From: Domibacillus sp. DTU_2020_1001157_1_SI_ALB_TIR_016
GTDB taxonomy: Bacteria > Bacillota > Bacilli > Bacillales > Domibacillaceae
DNA: 64,000 nt
Reading direction: 5' to 3'
Assembly: GCF_032341995.1 (NCBI RefSeq)
Contig: NZ_CP135439.1
Span: 2,418,001 to 2,482,000, forward strand
A program made the translations under genes and the position numbers. The notes beneath the pieces are model-generated. The model saw only the letters and a list, made by a program, of their open reading frames with translations, did not search any database and was not told the origin of the DNA. Below, piece after piece: positions 45,048 through 53,408 of this stretch; within the stretch, counting starts at the first letter, position 1; the number at the start of each line of letters is the position of its first letter.

Positions 45048-46757
45048 ATGTCGATGTTAACACGTCCCGGACTGTGGTGGAAAGCAGCGATTGCTTTTTC
45101 GCTGCTCATAGCGGCCGTTGTATTTTTATATGTACGGGATACGAATCAAGCGACTGTCGTTCCGTTTTCATCGGTTGAATCTATTATTCAAAAAGAAAAC
45201 GGAAAAGTAGTTGAGCTAGAGGAGCATCCCGACGGCAAGCTGCATATTTCCACACAAAACGGCGAGTTTACTTCTTATATTTCTCCGGGAAGCGATGCGG
45301 TTGACCAATTGAACAAAACATACAATATTCGCTATGAATATGTAAAAGCCAATCCATATGAAAGCTGGATTATTGTACTTGTTCTGTTAACAGCATCAGC
45401 CATTGGGTTTTACATTTACCGAAAAAAAGGCGGGGGAATGGGTGTGGCTCACTCGATGAAAAACAGCCTTTCACAGGCCCGCCCCCTTCCAGATATTACG
45501 CTTAATGATGTTGGCGGTCTTGCCGATGAGATGAAGGAAGATATTCTGCAGACGCTGTCGATTTTAAAAGAAAGAGATTTGTCTACCCGTCTGGGTCTTG
45601 AACCGCCGCGCGGTATTCTTCTATACGGCCCGCCGGGAACAGGAAAAACGCTGCTCGCTCAGGCTATTGCCCGTGAAATTGGCGCTTCTTTCTTTTCATC
45701 AAGCGGTTCTGCTTTTACAGAGCTGTTCGTCGGTGTTGGTGCATCGCGTGTGCGCAGCTTGTTTACAGAAGCACGCAAACAAAAACCAGCTGTTATTTTT
45801 ATTGATGAAGTTGACGCATTAGCCGGGCGCCGGAAAACACACGGCGGCGAGGAAGGCGAAAAAACACTGACCGAGCTGCTGGTCCAGCTTGACGGCGGCC
45901 TTGACAATGATGGCATTCTTTTTATCGCTGCGACAAACCGGCGCGACATGCTTGATGAAGCCTTTCTCCGCCCCGGCCGTATTGATTTCTCGTTCCATGT
46001 GACTTTGCCGGATGCAAAAGGACGGAAAGAAATTATTGATATTCACGCTAAAGGAAGAAAATTAACCGACAACGCCGCCGCCATGCTTCAGGATCTGGCA
46101 GAGTCTACCGTCGGCTTTTCCGGAGCTGAATTGTCAGCGCTGTTTGAAACGGCAAGCCGCAATGCTATTCGAAGCGGGCGTGATACGATTGGAAAAGAAG
46201 ATTTTGACTATGCGCTCGACCGAACCATTCTGGGCACAACAACACGGCCGCTTGCAGACCCTGCTACAAAGCGGCGTGTCGCGATTCATGAAGCCGGCCA
46301 TGCCCTAGTAGCTGCTCTCACGAAGCCCGGCTCTGTCCGCAAGGCTACGATCATTCCGCGTGGACAAGCGCTTGGTTATGTTGCTCCTGTGCCGAAAGAG
46401 CTTCATTTATCAACGGCCAGCGAATTGATTGACCAGGTGGCTATGATTCTTTCAGGCGGGGTAGCAGAGCGCCTTTACCTTGGTGAGCATTCAATTGGCG
46501 TAAGCGGTGATGTTCAGCAGGCAAAACAGATCTTAGAACGCATGGTAGATACCGGTATTTTCCAGGATCGTTTTTCCCTGACATTCCGTCAGGCAGACAA
46601 GGAAACAAAAATGAATGAGCTGTTTGAAGTCGCACTCGAACGGTCCCAAACATTAATTGAGGAAAACCGCGAGGCATTCGAACGGCTCGTAGAAGATTTA
46701 ATGACCAAAGAAACGCTTGAAGGCACAGAAATCGAAATGCTTATTTACCAGCACTAA
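45048..46757 (+). CDS. FtsH-like membrane AAA+ metalloprotease (second, short type)
   Basis: 569 residues: TM1 (about 12-29), a small extracytoplasmic domain (about 30-105), TM2 (about 108-125), an AAA+ module (Walker A GPPGTGKT, Walker B VIFIDEVDAL, second region of homology NRRDMLDEAFLRPGRID, pore FVGVGASRVR) and an M41 peptidase with HEAGH and a downstream Asp in GVSGDVQQA. All catalytic residues are kept, but it is shorter than housekeeping FtsH (~640). Start could be ATG 45048 or 45054. Monocistronic with its own terminator. Probably a paralogue; the main ftsH should lie elsewhere. Confidence 0.85.
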   Translation: MSMLTRPGLWWKAAIAFSLLIAAVVFLYVRDTNQATVVPFSSVESIIQKENGKVVELEEHPDGKLHISTQNGEFTSYISPGSDAVDQLNKTYNIRYEYVKANPYESWIIVLVLLTASAIGFYIYRKKGGGMGVAHSMKNSLSQARPLPDITLNDVGGLADEMKEDILQTLSILKERDLSTRLGLEPPRGILLYGPPGTGKTLLAQAIAREIGASFFSSSGSAFTELFVGVGASRVRSLFTEARKQKPAVIFIDEVDALAGRRKTHGGEEGEKTLTELLVQLDGGLDNDGILFIAATNRRDMLDEAFLRPGRIDFSFHVTLPDAKGRKEIIDIHAKGRKLTDNAAAMLQDLAESTVGFSGAELSALFETASRNAIRSGRDTIGKEDFDYALDRTILGTTTRPLADPATKRRVAIHEAGHALVAALTKPGSVRKATIIPRGQALGYVAPVPKELHLSTASELIDQVAMILSGGVAERLYLGEHSIGVSGDVQQAKQILERMVDTGIFQDRFSLTFRQADKETKMNELFEVALERSQTLIEENREAFERLVEDLMTKETLEGTEIEMLIYQH

Positions 46758-46760
46758 AAA

Positions 46761-46793
46761 AAGCCTCCTTTTAAAAGGAGGCTTTTTTTTATA
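46761..46793. terminator. Bidirectional terminator
   Basis: AAGCCTCCTTTTAAAAGGAGGCTT perfect palindrome flanked by A and T runs between the ftsH-like gene and the ABC operon. Confidence 0.92.
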
Positions 46794-47511
46794 GTACCTT
46801 GCTTAAAAAGGCTTTCGTCCGTTCGTGCTGAGGAGCATCAAACAGCGCTTTCGGTTCGTTTTGTTCCACAACATAGCCATTATCCATAAAAATAACCCGG
46901 TCACCCACTTCACGGGCAAAGCCCATTTCATGCGTTACGACAATCATGGTCATCCCGTCCTTAGCGAGCTGCTTCATGACTTCCAGCACTTCCCCGACCA
47001 TTTCAGGGTCAAGAGCCGATGTTGGTTCATCAAACAGCATGATCTTCGGCTCCATCGCAAGTGCACGCGCAATCGCCACACGCTGCTTTTGTCCCCCGGA
47101 AAGTGAATCCGGATAAGCAGAGGCTTTTTCGGCAAGACCTACTTTGGCCAGCAGGACCCGCGCTTTTTCTTCTGCTTCTGCTTTTTTTACCCCCCGTACA
47201 TTGATGGGGGCGAGTGTAACATTTTCAAGAATCGTTTTGTGAGGGAATAAGTTAAAGTGCTGAAACACCATTCCTACGTCTGTCCGAACCTCGTTAATAT
47301 TTGTTTTCTTATCGGTTAAATCTTTTCCATCAATGATTACGTGCCCGCCATCAATTGTTTCCAGCATGTTTAAGCAGCGGATAAACGTTGATTTTCCTGA
47401 TCCGGATGGACCAATAACCACTACCACTTCCTGCGGTGATACATCAAGGGAAATGTCTTTCAGCACTTCATTGTCGCCAAAAGATTTTTTTAAGTTTTTA
47501 ACGCTTATCAT
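46789..47511 (-). CDS. Polar amino acid ABC transporter ATPase (GlnQ/ArtM-like)
   Basis: 240 residues. Walker [11 protein letters not shown]-loop [10 protein letters not shown], signature LSGGQKQR and Walker [15 protein letters not shown]. Typical polar-amino-acid importer ATPase. The start overlaps the permease stop by 14 bases. Third gene of the operon; substrate is a polar amino acid such as glutamine, arginine or cystine and cannot be narrowed from sequence. Confidence 0.93.
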   Translation of the reverse strand: MISVKNLKKSFGDNEVLKDISLDVSPQEVVVVIGPSGSGKSTFIRCLNMLETIDGGHVIIDGKDLTDKKTNINEVRTDVGMVFQHFNLFPHKTILENVTLAPINVRGVKKAEAEEKARVLLAKVGLAEKASAYPDSLSGGQKQRVAIARALAMEPKIMLFDEPTSALDPEMVGEVLEVMKQLAKDGMTMIVVTHEMGFAREVGDRVIFMDNGYVVEQNEPKALFDAPQHERTKAFLSKVL

Positions 47512-48163
47512 CAGTGCTTAATCTCCTTTCAACATAATTCATCAAGTAGGTAAGTGACAGTGTCAGTACAAGATAAATAAGTGCAACGGTCAGGTACGGC
47601 TCCCATACACGAATATACTGGCCTGCCGCAGCACGGCCCCAATACATCAGTTCAGGCGCAGCCAGCACCGAACCAAGTGAAGATTCTTTTAGTAACACGA
47701 TAAATTCATTGCCGAGCGGCGGAATTACACGCTTGAACGCCTGCGGCAAAATAACAAGTTTCATCGCCTGCACGCGCGTCATCCCAAGAGAGCGCGCAGC
47801 TTCCATCTGCCCTTTATCAATAGATTGAATACCTGCCCGGAAAATTTCCGCAATATATGCTGCCGCATTCAGAGACAATCCAATCACAAGAGATACAACG
47901 GGGTTAGAAGGCGACATAAACAACGGTACTATCCCAAAATGAATAATTAATAGCTGAACAAGAAGCGGTGTTCCCCGGAAAATATTAATATAAATATTAA
48001 AGGGAAGACGAATCCATCTATTAGTTGACATTTTTCCGAGCGCGATAAAAAGCCCGAGTACAAGCCCGGCCAGCACACCGGCAAGGGAAACACCGAGCGT
48101 GACTTTTAAGCCCTGCAGAAAAAACGGCATATAATCTGTGATAATATCAAAACGAAAATCCAT
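47498..48163 (-). CDS. Polar amino acid ABC transporter permease
   Basis: 221 residues, about five helices, HisM/GlnP type. The EAA loop reads [36 protein letters not shown] is characteristic. ATG 48163 follows AAAGGAGAG; six upstream residues are discarded. A hairpin just upstream separates it from the binding-protein gene and probably lowers its expression relative to that gene. Confidence 0.92.
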   Translation of the reverse strand: MDFRFDIITDYMPFFLQGLKVTLGVSLAGVLAGLVLGLFIALGKMSTNRWIRLPFNIYINIFRGTPLLVQLLIIHFGIVPLFMSPSNPVVSLVIGLSLNAAAYIAEIFRAGIQSIDKGQMEAARSLGMTRVQAMKLVILPQAFKRVIPPLGNEFIVLLKESSLGSVLAAPELMYWGRAAAGQYIRVWEPYLTVALIYLVLTLSLTYLMNYVERRLSTDDKR

Positions 48164-48188
48164 TTTTTTCTCTCCTTTCATAGAAAAT

Positions 48189-48214
48189 GGCTGCCCGTTA
48201 AGAAATGGACAGCC
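48189..48214 (-). other. Intercistronic hairpin in amino acid transporter operon
   Basis: GGCTGCCC (48189-48196) pairs with GGACAGCC (48207-48214) between the binding-protein stop and the permease start, without a clean T run after it on the minus strand. Likely a processing or partial-termination element that favours the upstream lipoprotein gene. Confidence 0.5.
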
Positions 48215-48220
48215 GTTTTT

Positions 48221-49039
48221 TTATTGCGCTGCTTTTTTTAAAGTTTCCATATCTGGCGCTTCATCAAACCATTTTTCGTAGATTTCAGCGTATTTACCGT
48301 TTTCGTAAAGCGTATTTAATGCTTTGTCAAAATCGTCTTTATACTCGCTTCCTTTCGGGAAAGCAATACCGTAGTATTCAGCTGCAAACTGATCATCTGT
48401 GACCGTTTTAACACCGGCATTCGGATTTGATTTTTCATATTCAAGTGCTACTGCAATATCTGTTACTACAGCTTCAACATCTCCACTTTGAAGAGCTTGG
48501 AACATCAGAGCGGCTGTTTCATATTTTGAAATAGCATTGTTGTTTACACCCACGATGCTTTCAGCTGCAAATTGTCCAGTTGTTCCATTTTGAACGCCAA
48601 TTTTCTTTCCTTTTAAATCTTCCGCTGCTTTAATGTCTGTTCCTTCTTTGTAGACGATCATCGTTACAGATTCAAAATATGGAACAGAGAAATCATATGT
48701 TTCTTTACGTTCATCGGTGATAGTGATGCCTGACATGCCGATATCAAGCTGTCCGCTTTGAAGACCGGCAAGCATGGAATCCCATCCTGTATTTTGAATG
48801 TTGACGTCATAGCCAGCTTCTTCTGCTGCGGCATTTAAAAGATCTACGTCAAATCCGGATACTTCACCTTTATCCATAAATTCAAACGGAGCGAATGTAG
48901 CTTCCGTTCCAACATTAAGTACCTTTTTCTCTTCAGAAGGACTGCTGCCCTTTTCTTCTTCTCCGCCGCCGCACGCTGCTAACAGCAAAGCAGTGCTGGC
49001 CATGATAGCGGCTGCTGCTTTTTTAAATGAATAGGTCAT
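48221..49039 (-). CDS. Amino acid ABC transporter substrate-binding lipoprotein
   Basis: 272 residues. Lipoprotein signal peptide with lipobox LLAAC, Cys at about residue 23, followed by a GGGEEEKGSS linker and a family-3 solute-binding domain (LNVGTEATFAPFEFMDKG, GFDVDLLNAAAEE, GMSGITITDER). Anchored on the outer face of the membrane. ATG 49039 follows AAAGGGG. First gene of the three-gene importer operon. Confidence 0.93.
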   Translation of the reverse strand: MTYSFKKAAAAIMASTALLLAACGGGEEEKGSSPSEEKKVLNVGTEATFAPFEFMDKGEVSGFDVDLLNAAAEEAGYDVNIQNTGWDSMLAGLQSGQLDIGMSGITITDERKETYDFSVPYFESVTMIVYKEGTDIKAAEDLKGKKIGVQNGTTGQFAAESIVGVNNNAISKYETAALMFQALQSGDVEAVVTDIAVALEYEKSNPNAGVKTVTDDQFAAEYYGIAFPKGSEYKDDFDKALNTLYENGKYAEIYEKWFDEAPDMETLKKAAQ

Positions 49040-49289
49040 GTAAAAATCCCCTTTGATTTTTTTATATAGTACGATAATACTCTTTCCGCTTTAAAAACTC
49101 AATCATTTTTTATGCATTTGTTTATTTTTATACATGAATATTCATCGAAAATGCGCATTTTTTGCATTTTATTACAGAATACTGAATAGATTTTGCATAA
49201 AGAACGAATTTTCTGAATAGTATTTAGTAAAGCGGAATGCTCTTTTATTCTGTACAAAAATACGCAGTTCATGCTTCCTTAACTTCTTA

Positions 49290-49318
49290 TTGACAATGAT
49301 TATCATTCCCTTTAAGAT
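49290..49318 (+). promoter_or_regulatory. Promoter with Fur box
   Basis: Perfect -35 TTGACA (49290-49295), 17-base spacer, -10 TAAGAT (49313-49318). GACAATGATTATCATTCCC (49292-49310) matches 15 of 19 positions of the Fur consensus GATAATGATAATCATTATC and covers the -35 and spacer. Predicted repression by Fe2+-Fur of the downstream 159-residue protein gene. The rest of the 313-base gap after the ABC operon is AT-rich with nothing else recognised. Confidence 0.8.
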
Positions 49319-49352
49319 GAAAGAAGAACGACGATGGAAAGAGGGAGACTGC

Positions 49353-49832
49353 ATGAATGGAATGCTTCATGGACTCAAAGACATCCATATGGTGATCGCC
49401 AACAGCCGAAAGCTGGGTGGTGCTGCGGAAGCCGAGTCGATTACACTTTCATCCGGTGAAACATATACCAATCCGGTTTTTACAAATGTTGATTTGTCCC
49501 AGGGAAAATACATTTCGTTCAGCTTTGTGGCAGATAGCGGCGAAAACGTTACAGCACACGTTGATCAAATCGGCGTCATGCGGGGACTTCGCCATAAATT
49601 GATCTGCCAGCTTCAAAATGGAGCCGTTCGAGAACTAATGACAGAAGAAACCCTTCGCTACTTGCGTAAGCTGTGTGAAGTAAATGAAGGATTTGTCACT
49701 CACTCCTTTAAAAAAGAAGCATTAAAGCTTGTACGGGACGTCAGTATAGACGAACTGGAAAAGCGGCATGTTCATTTGCCATTTGCGATTGAATCGAATG
49801 TAGTTGCCATCAATACGAAAAAATTTGCTTAA
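49353..49832 (+). CDS. Protein of unknown function, predicted Fur-regulated
   Basis: 159 residues, no signal peptide, membrane helix or cysteine-rich cluster; the single cysteines in LICQL and KLCEV are far apart. The N-terminal half looks beta-rich (SITLSSGETYTNPVFTNVD), the C-terminal half helical and charged. I do not recognise a family. ATG 49353 follows GAGGGAG and lies about 28 bases beyond the predicted transcription start; upstream codons in the frame lie in the promoter. Convergent with the encapsulin operon, so an iron-related role is suggested by position and Fur box only. Confidence 0.78.
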   Translation: MNGMLHGLKDIHMVIANSRKLGGAAEAESITLSSGETYTNPVFTNVDLSQGKYISFSFVADSGENVTAHVDQIGVMRGLRHKLICQLQNGAVRELMTEETLRYLRKLCEVNEGFVTHSFKKEALKLVRDVSIDELEKRHVHLPFAIESNVVAINTKKFA

Positions 49833-49841
49833 TATATAACC

Positions 49842-49865
49842 AGCCTTGTTAAAAGGCTTTTTTTT
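49842..49865 (+). terminator. Terminator of the Fur-regulated gene
   Basis: AGCCTT / AAGGCT stem with a short loop and an eight-T run, ten bases after the stop codon. Confidence 0.88.
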
Positions 49866-49871
49866 ATGTGA

Positions 49872-49903
49872 AAAACAGGGTGCCAAATCGGCTTCCCTGT
49901 TTT
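49872..49903 (-). terminator. Terminator of the encapsulin operon
   Basis: AAACAGGG / CCCTGTTT stem flanked by A and T runs, just beyond the ferredoxin stop. Confidence 0.82.
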
Positions 49904-49905
49904 TT

Positions 49906-50274
49906 TTACGCTTCTCTCATGACCGCCTGGCAGGCCAGCCTGCGCAAAGAAGCGCCGAGTTTTTTTTGTTCGGCTTCATTTCTAAGTGAGAGAAAGGTTT
50001 CTCCTGAAAAAATATCCACAGCACATCGGCCGCATGTTCCTTTGCGGCATTTGTAATCTATGCTGCACCCTTGTTCAAGCGCCGCATCGAGCAGTGTAAT
50101 ACCCGGCTTGACTGATACAGTGCAGGAGGCTTCTTTTTGCTTCCATTGAACAGCTGCTGCCAGCTTATCGAGAGATGGCTGTTTTTCTTCCGCCAGGCGG
50201 GCCGGCGGCTCCAGCGGTGCACGCCGTGTTTCCCTGCCTGGAATGAGCGAACCGACCGTCCACTCCCTATTCAT
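49906..50274 (-). CDS. [2Fe-2S] ferredoxin with N-terminal encapsulin targeting motif
   Basis: 122 residues. The C-terminal domain (about 45-122) has plant-type ligands spaced C-x4-C-x2-C (CRKGTCGRC) with a fourth Cys about 30 residues later in RLACQAV. The N-terminus REWTVGSLIPG carries the same TVGSLI motif that ends the IMEF cargo protein, followed by a Pro/Glu-rich linker, so it is probably packaged inside the shell and supplies electrons to reduce stored Fe(III). ATG 50274 (or 50277) overlaps the encapsulin stop; about 23 upstream residues in the frame are discarded. Last gene of IMEF-encapsulin-ferredoxin. Confidence 0.88.
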   Translation of the reverse strand: MNREWTVGSLIPGRETRRAPLEPPARLAEEKQPSLDKLAAAVQWKQKEASCTVSVKPGITLLDAALEQGCSIDYKCRKGTCGRCAVDIFSGETFLSLRNEAEQKKLGASLRRLACQAVMREA

Positions 50275-51121
50275 CATCTCTTGGGTCGGCGAATGTACAA
50301 ATTGCAGATGGACGTTTGATCCGGAGCACTGCCGTTTCGTATACACGGAATGGGTGGTTCATTCCTTCTTCGCCGAGATAAGCGGTTTCGAAATCTTCCG
50401 ATACTGCCAAATCAAGATTATTACGCCCTGTATTCACAAGCACACCTGTTTTTCCTTTTAAAACAGGCGATTGAAAAACGCCGCCTGTTACAAGCTCACG
50501 CACATGCTCAATTTCGAGCACGTTTGTATCGCGATGTACCCGGTGCAGCAGTGCATACAGCTCTGGCGACAGAACAAGCGCATACGGACCGTTATGGTTC
50601 ATCTCCATCAGCTTTCCACGTGCTTCCACTACGTCCTGGAATGCGGTTCCGGATTCGTACCAATTGCTGATTAAATGTGTCTGGCGTCCTTTGACATTCA
50701 TTAAACCAGGTATGTCAAACTGGGCCGCGCCATGAAAAATCATTTCGTCTTCGAGCAATGCCACATCACGTGCTGCATTGGCTGCTGCGGAAAAGTCGAT
50801 CGGAATATCAAGTGCTTTTGCCTGCTCAATGTCACGCCAGTACAAAACAAAATCCTTATATAACATAGGAATGGTATAATTGACGCGCTTGGATGATTCC
50901 ACTTCCGTGTCAAACGATCCCTGCAAATCCATATGAGCTGCGCTTTTTTCAGAAAAAATGTCTGTGTGAATGCTCTGTACGCCGCGTCCAAGCGGGCCGT
51001 ATAACTCAATGAACCGCCGGCCTGTTAATTGCCCTCTGGCCGCTTCAATCATAATTTGCTCCAGCTGATCAAAGTCAGCCTCTGATAGTGGTGCGTCTGG
51101 ATATAAGTGTAATTTGCTCAT
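50267..51121 (-). CDS. Encapsulin shell protein, IMEF type
   Basis: 284 residues, HK97-fold nanocompartment shell. Segments GRRFIELYGPLGRGVQS, DTEVESSKRVNYTIPMLYKDF, ARDVALLEDEMIFHG and EDFETAYLGEEGMNHPFRVYE closely match the Quasibacillus thermotolerans encapsulin, which forms a large T=4 iron-storing cage. ATG 51121 has AGGAGG eight bases upstream. It begins 12 bases after the IMEF stop and overlaps the ferredoxin start, so the three genes are one operon. Confidence 0.95.
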   Translation of the reverse strand: MSKLHLYPDAPLSEADFDQLEQIMIEAARGQLTGRRFIELYGPLGRGVQSIHTDIFSEKSAAHMDLQGSFDTEVESSKRVNYTIPMLYKDFVLYWRDIEQAKALDIPIDFSAAANAARDVALLEDEMIFHGAAQFDIPGLMNVKGRQTHLISNWYESGTAFQDVVEARGKLMEMNHNGPYALVLSPELYALLHRVHRDTNVLEIEHVRELVTGGVFQSPVLKGKTGVLVNTGRNNLDLAVSEDFETAYLGEEGMNHPFRVYETAVLRIKRPSAICTFADPRDDE

Positions 51122-51133
51122 CAACTCTTCCTC

Positions 51134-51730
51134 CTACTTTGAAATAAGGGACCCTACTGTAAATGTCCGCTTTGGTCCTGCCGGTTTTGCCGTAAGCGCC
51201 GCCGATGTACGCACATGGGAATGATGGTCGCTGTGTGCATGATGGTTTAAATGATCGCCATGCTCGTCATGATGCGCATGCGGGTCTGTGTATCCTGTGT
51301 CAAAGCGTTTATTAATGCCGGCAAGCTTTTCTTTTACAAACTGATAACTTTTATAATTGGATTCGCGCATTTGGGACAGCTTGGCCTGGCGCTCCGCATC
51401 TTTAAATTGAAAAAGAGCAAGATCAAGATGCTCCACAAAGTTATGCAGGCCAAACTTTTCAAGGTTCAATTCCTGCAGCAGCCGGTTGAACGTATTGTTG
51501 GACGGTGTGAACTCGCCTCCCCGCCCGGCCTGAAAGGTTTCAATCAGCGGGATCAACTCGGCAAGCCTGGAAAGCCGCTGTTCCTCTTCTTCAAAAATAT
51601 GGTGATAATACAGCCGCTCGTGGTCATCTTTTGCATTGTTAATAACCGGATCGAGTATTGCCATAAAACTTTCAATATCTTTTTTAGTGCCGGTAAAGAT
51701 ATCATAAAATTCACTTAATTCTTCCTTCAC
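51134..51730 (-). CDS. IMEF ferritin-like cargo protein of encapsulin
   Basis: 198 residues. The helical ferritin-like domain (about 1-145) has acidic/His candidates for a di-iron ferroxidase site in YYHHIFEEEEQRLSRL and NFVEHLDLALFQF. A histidine-rich linker follows (about 152-173, 11 His in 22 residues). The C-terminus RTFTVGSLISK is the shell-docking peptide of IMEF cargo. It oxidises Fe2+ for mineralisation inside the shell. GTG 51730 is chosen because AGGAGG lies eight bases upstream; the GTG three codons earlier overlaps that site. First gene of the operon. Confidence 0.93.
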   Translation of the reverse strand: MKEELSEFYDIFTGTKKDIESFMAILDPVINNAKDDHERLYYHHIFEEEEQRLSRLAELIPLIETFQAGRGGEFTPSNNTFNRLLQELNLEKFGLHNFVEHLDLALFQFKDAERQAKLSQMRESNYKSYQFVKEKLAGINKRFDTGYTDPHAHHDEHGDHLNHHAHSDHHSHVRTSAALTAKPAGPKRTFTVGSLISK

Positions 51731-51759
51731 GAGACGCACCTCCTAGTGTACCTTCTTCC

Positions 51760-51788
51760 ATTATAATCGCTGCTTTTTACAGGGGCAA
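51760..51788 (-). promoter_or_regulatory. Promoter of the encapsulin operon
   Basis: Minus-strand -35 TTGCCC (51783-51788), 17-base spacer, -10 TATAAT (51760-51765), about 30 bases upstream of the IMEF start. No Fur-like box is visible in or around it, unlike the convergent gene. Confidence 0.7.
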
Positions 51789-51798
51789 AGATTACATG

Positions 51799-51826
51799 AA
51801 AAAAAGCGCCGATTTTGGCGCTTTTT
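51799..51826 (-). terminator. Terminator of pncB
   Basis: AAAAGCGCC / GGCGCTTTTT stem with a six-base loop and T run on the minus strand, between pncB and the encapsulin promoter. Confidence 0.88.
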
Positions 51827-51833
51827 CGGACCG

Positions 51834-53291
51834 TTACAGCTGCTCCTGCGGCTGCGCTTTAACGGCTTCAATATTTTTCATTTTATTATCCCAGCAGGCC
51901 TGGCTTAAATCGACCGGATATTCTTCCGGATTAAGCGCCCGCTTGTATTCGCTCCATAATAGCGACAGGTTATCCGCCGTCCGGCTCCGGATCGTGTGGA
52001 TATCGGGCAGGTCATATACACGCGTGCCGTTGATGAAAATCGGTTCATGCAGTTCGCGCGCTTCAAAATTGGTCACAAATTTGCTGACAAAGGTGTGTAC
52101 AGGATGAAACATTTTCAGCCGCTCGGCATGCTGTGGATCTTCATGTTCCATCGCAATATAATCCCCTTCCGCTTTGCCATTCAGCTTATTGATAATGCGG
52201 TACACGCGTTTTAATCCAGGTGTTGTCACTTTTTCTGGATTGGCTGACAGCTTGATCGTATCCGTCATCCTTCCGTTGTCATCTTCAATCGACACCAATT
52301 TATAAACGGCGCCAAGAGCAGCTTGGTCATACGCGGTAATCACCTTTGTACCGATACCCCATACATCAATTTTGGCACCTTCTGCTTTTAAGTTCATAAT
52401 TGTGTATTCATCCAGATCATTGGACGCCACAATATGCGCTTTTGGAAACCCTGATTCATCAAGCATTTTACGTGCTTCCTTGGAAAGATAAGCCATATCG
52501 CCGCTGTCGAGGCGGACACCAACGAAGCGAATCTGGTCTCCCAGCTCTTTTGCAGCCCGTATCGCTGCCGGCATACCAGACTTGAGCGTGTCATAAGTAT
52601 CTACGAGAAACACACAGTCACGATGCCGTTCTGCATATTTGCGAAAAGCTGTGTATTCATCTTTGTACGTTTGCACAAGTGCATGGGCGTGCGTACCGGA
52701 AACAGGAATGCCAAACAGCTTCCCTGCCCGGACATTGCTTGTTGCGTCAAAACCGCCGATATAAGCAGCCCGCGTTCCCCATACTGCTGCATCCATCTCG
52801 TGCGCCCGGCGCGAGCCAAATTCCATTGCCGTTTCGTCGCCAAGCACCTGTTTAATCCGAGATGCTTTCGTGGCGATCAATGTCTGATAGTTCACAATAT
52901 TAAGCAGGGCGGTTTCGACAATTTGAGCTTCCGCCAGCGGCGCTTCAATACGCAGAATCGGTTCGTTTGCAAAGACAAGCTCACCTTCCTGCATACTTTT
53001 TAACGTGCCTGTAAACCTCATGTTTTTTAAATAAGCTAAAAAATCTTCCTTGTAGCCGATATCGCGCAAATAGTCGATATCGCTCTCTGAAAAATGAAAA
53101 TTCTCCAAGTAATCGATAATTTTTTCTAATCCGGCAAAAACACCGTATCCGTTTCCGAATGGAAGCTTGCGAAAATATAATTCAAATACGGCTTTTTTTG
53201 TATGGATGCCATCATGCCAGTACGTTTCGGCCATATTAATCTGATAAAGGTCGGTATGCAAGGCAAGGCTGTCGTCTTCATATCGTGACAT
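51834..53291 (-). CDS. pncB: Nicotinate phosphoribosyltransferase
   Basis: 485 residues; makes nicotinate mononucleotide from nicotinate and PRPP in NAD salvage. Motifs LHTDLYQINMAETY near the start, the phosphorylated-histidine region FGSRRAHEMDAAVW, VGVRLDSGDMAYLS and VWGIGTKVITAYDQ. ATG 53291 follows GGGAG; 34 upstream residues in the frame are non-homologous. Independent unit ending in a terminator, not part of the encapsulin transcript. Confidence 0.95.
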   Translation of the reverse strand: MSRYEDDSLALHTDLYQINMAETYWHDGIHTKKAVFELYFRKLPFGNGYGVFAGLEKIIDYLENFHFSESDIDYLRDIGYKEDFLAYLKNMRFTGTLKSMQEGELVFANEPILRIEAPLAEAQIVETALLNIVNYQTLIATKASRIKQVLGDETAMEFGSRRAHEMDAAVWGTRAAYIGGFDATSNVRAGKLFGIPVSGTHAHALVQTYKDEYTAFRKYAERHRDCVFLVDTYDTLKSGMPAAIRAAKELGDQIRFVGVRLDSGDMAYLSKEARKMLDESGFPKAHIVASNDLDEYTIMNLKAEGAKIDVWGIGTKVITAYDQAALGAVYKLVSIEDDNGRMTDTIKLSANPEKVTTPGLKRVYRIINKLNGKAEGDYIAMEHEDPQHAERLKMFHPVHTFVSKFVTNFEARELHEPIFINGTRVYDLPDIHTIRSRTADNLSLLWSEYKRALNPEEYPVDLSQACWDNKMKNIEAVKAQPQEQL

Positions 53292-53408
53292 TATTTTTAC
53301 TCCCTTTGCTTTTCCATCGTGTTTCATTCCTATTATCCTACACCTTTTTGAGCGTTCCGGCAACTTGTCCCGGACTATTTCTTGGACAACCACGAAAAAA
53401 AGCGCCCA

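Noticed and set aside
45659..45949. Antisense open frames inside the ftsH-like gene and other large genes
   Set aside because: Codon-shadow frames of clearly coding genes on the opposite strand, with no ribosome sites.
51740..51833. Fur box for the encapsulin operon
   Set aside because: Looked for a GATAATGATAATCATTATC-like palindrome on both strands and found none.
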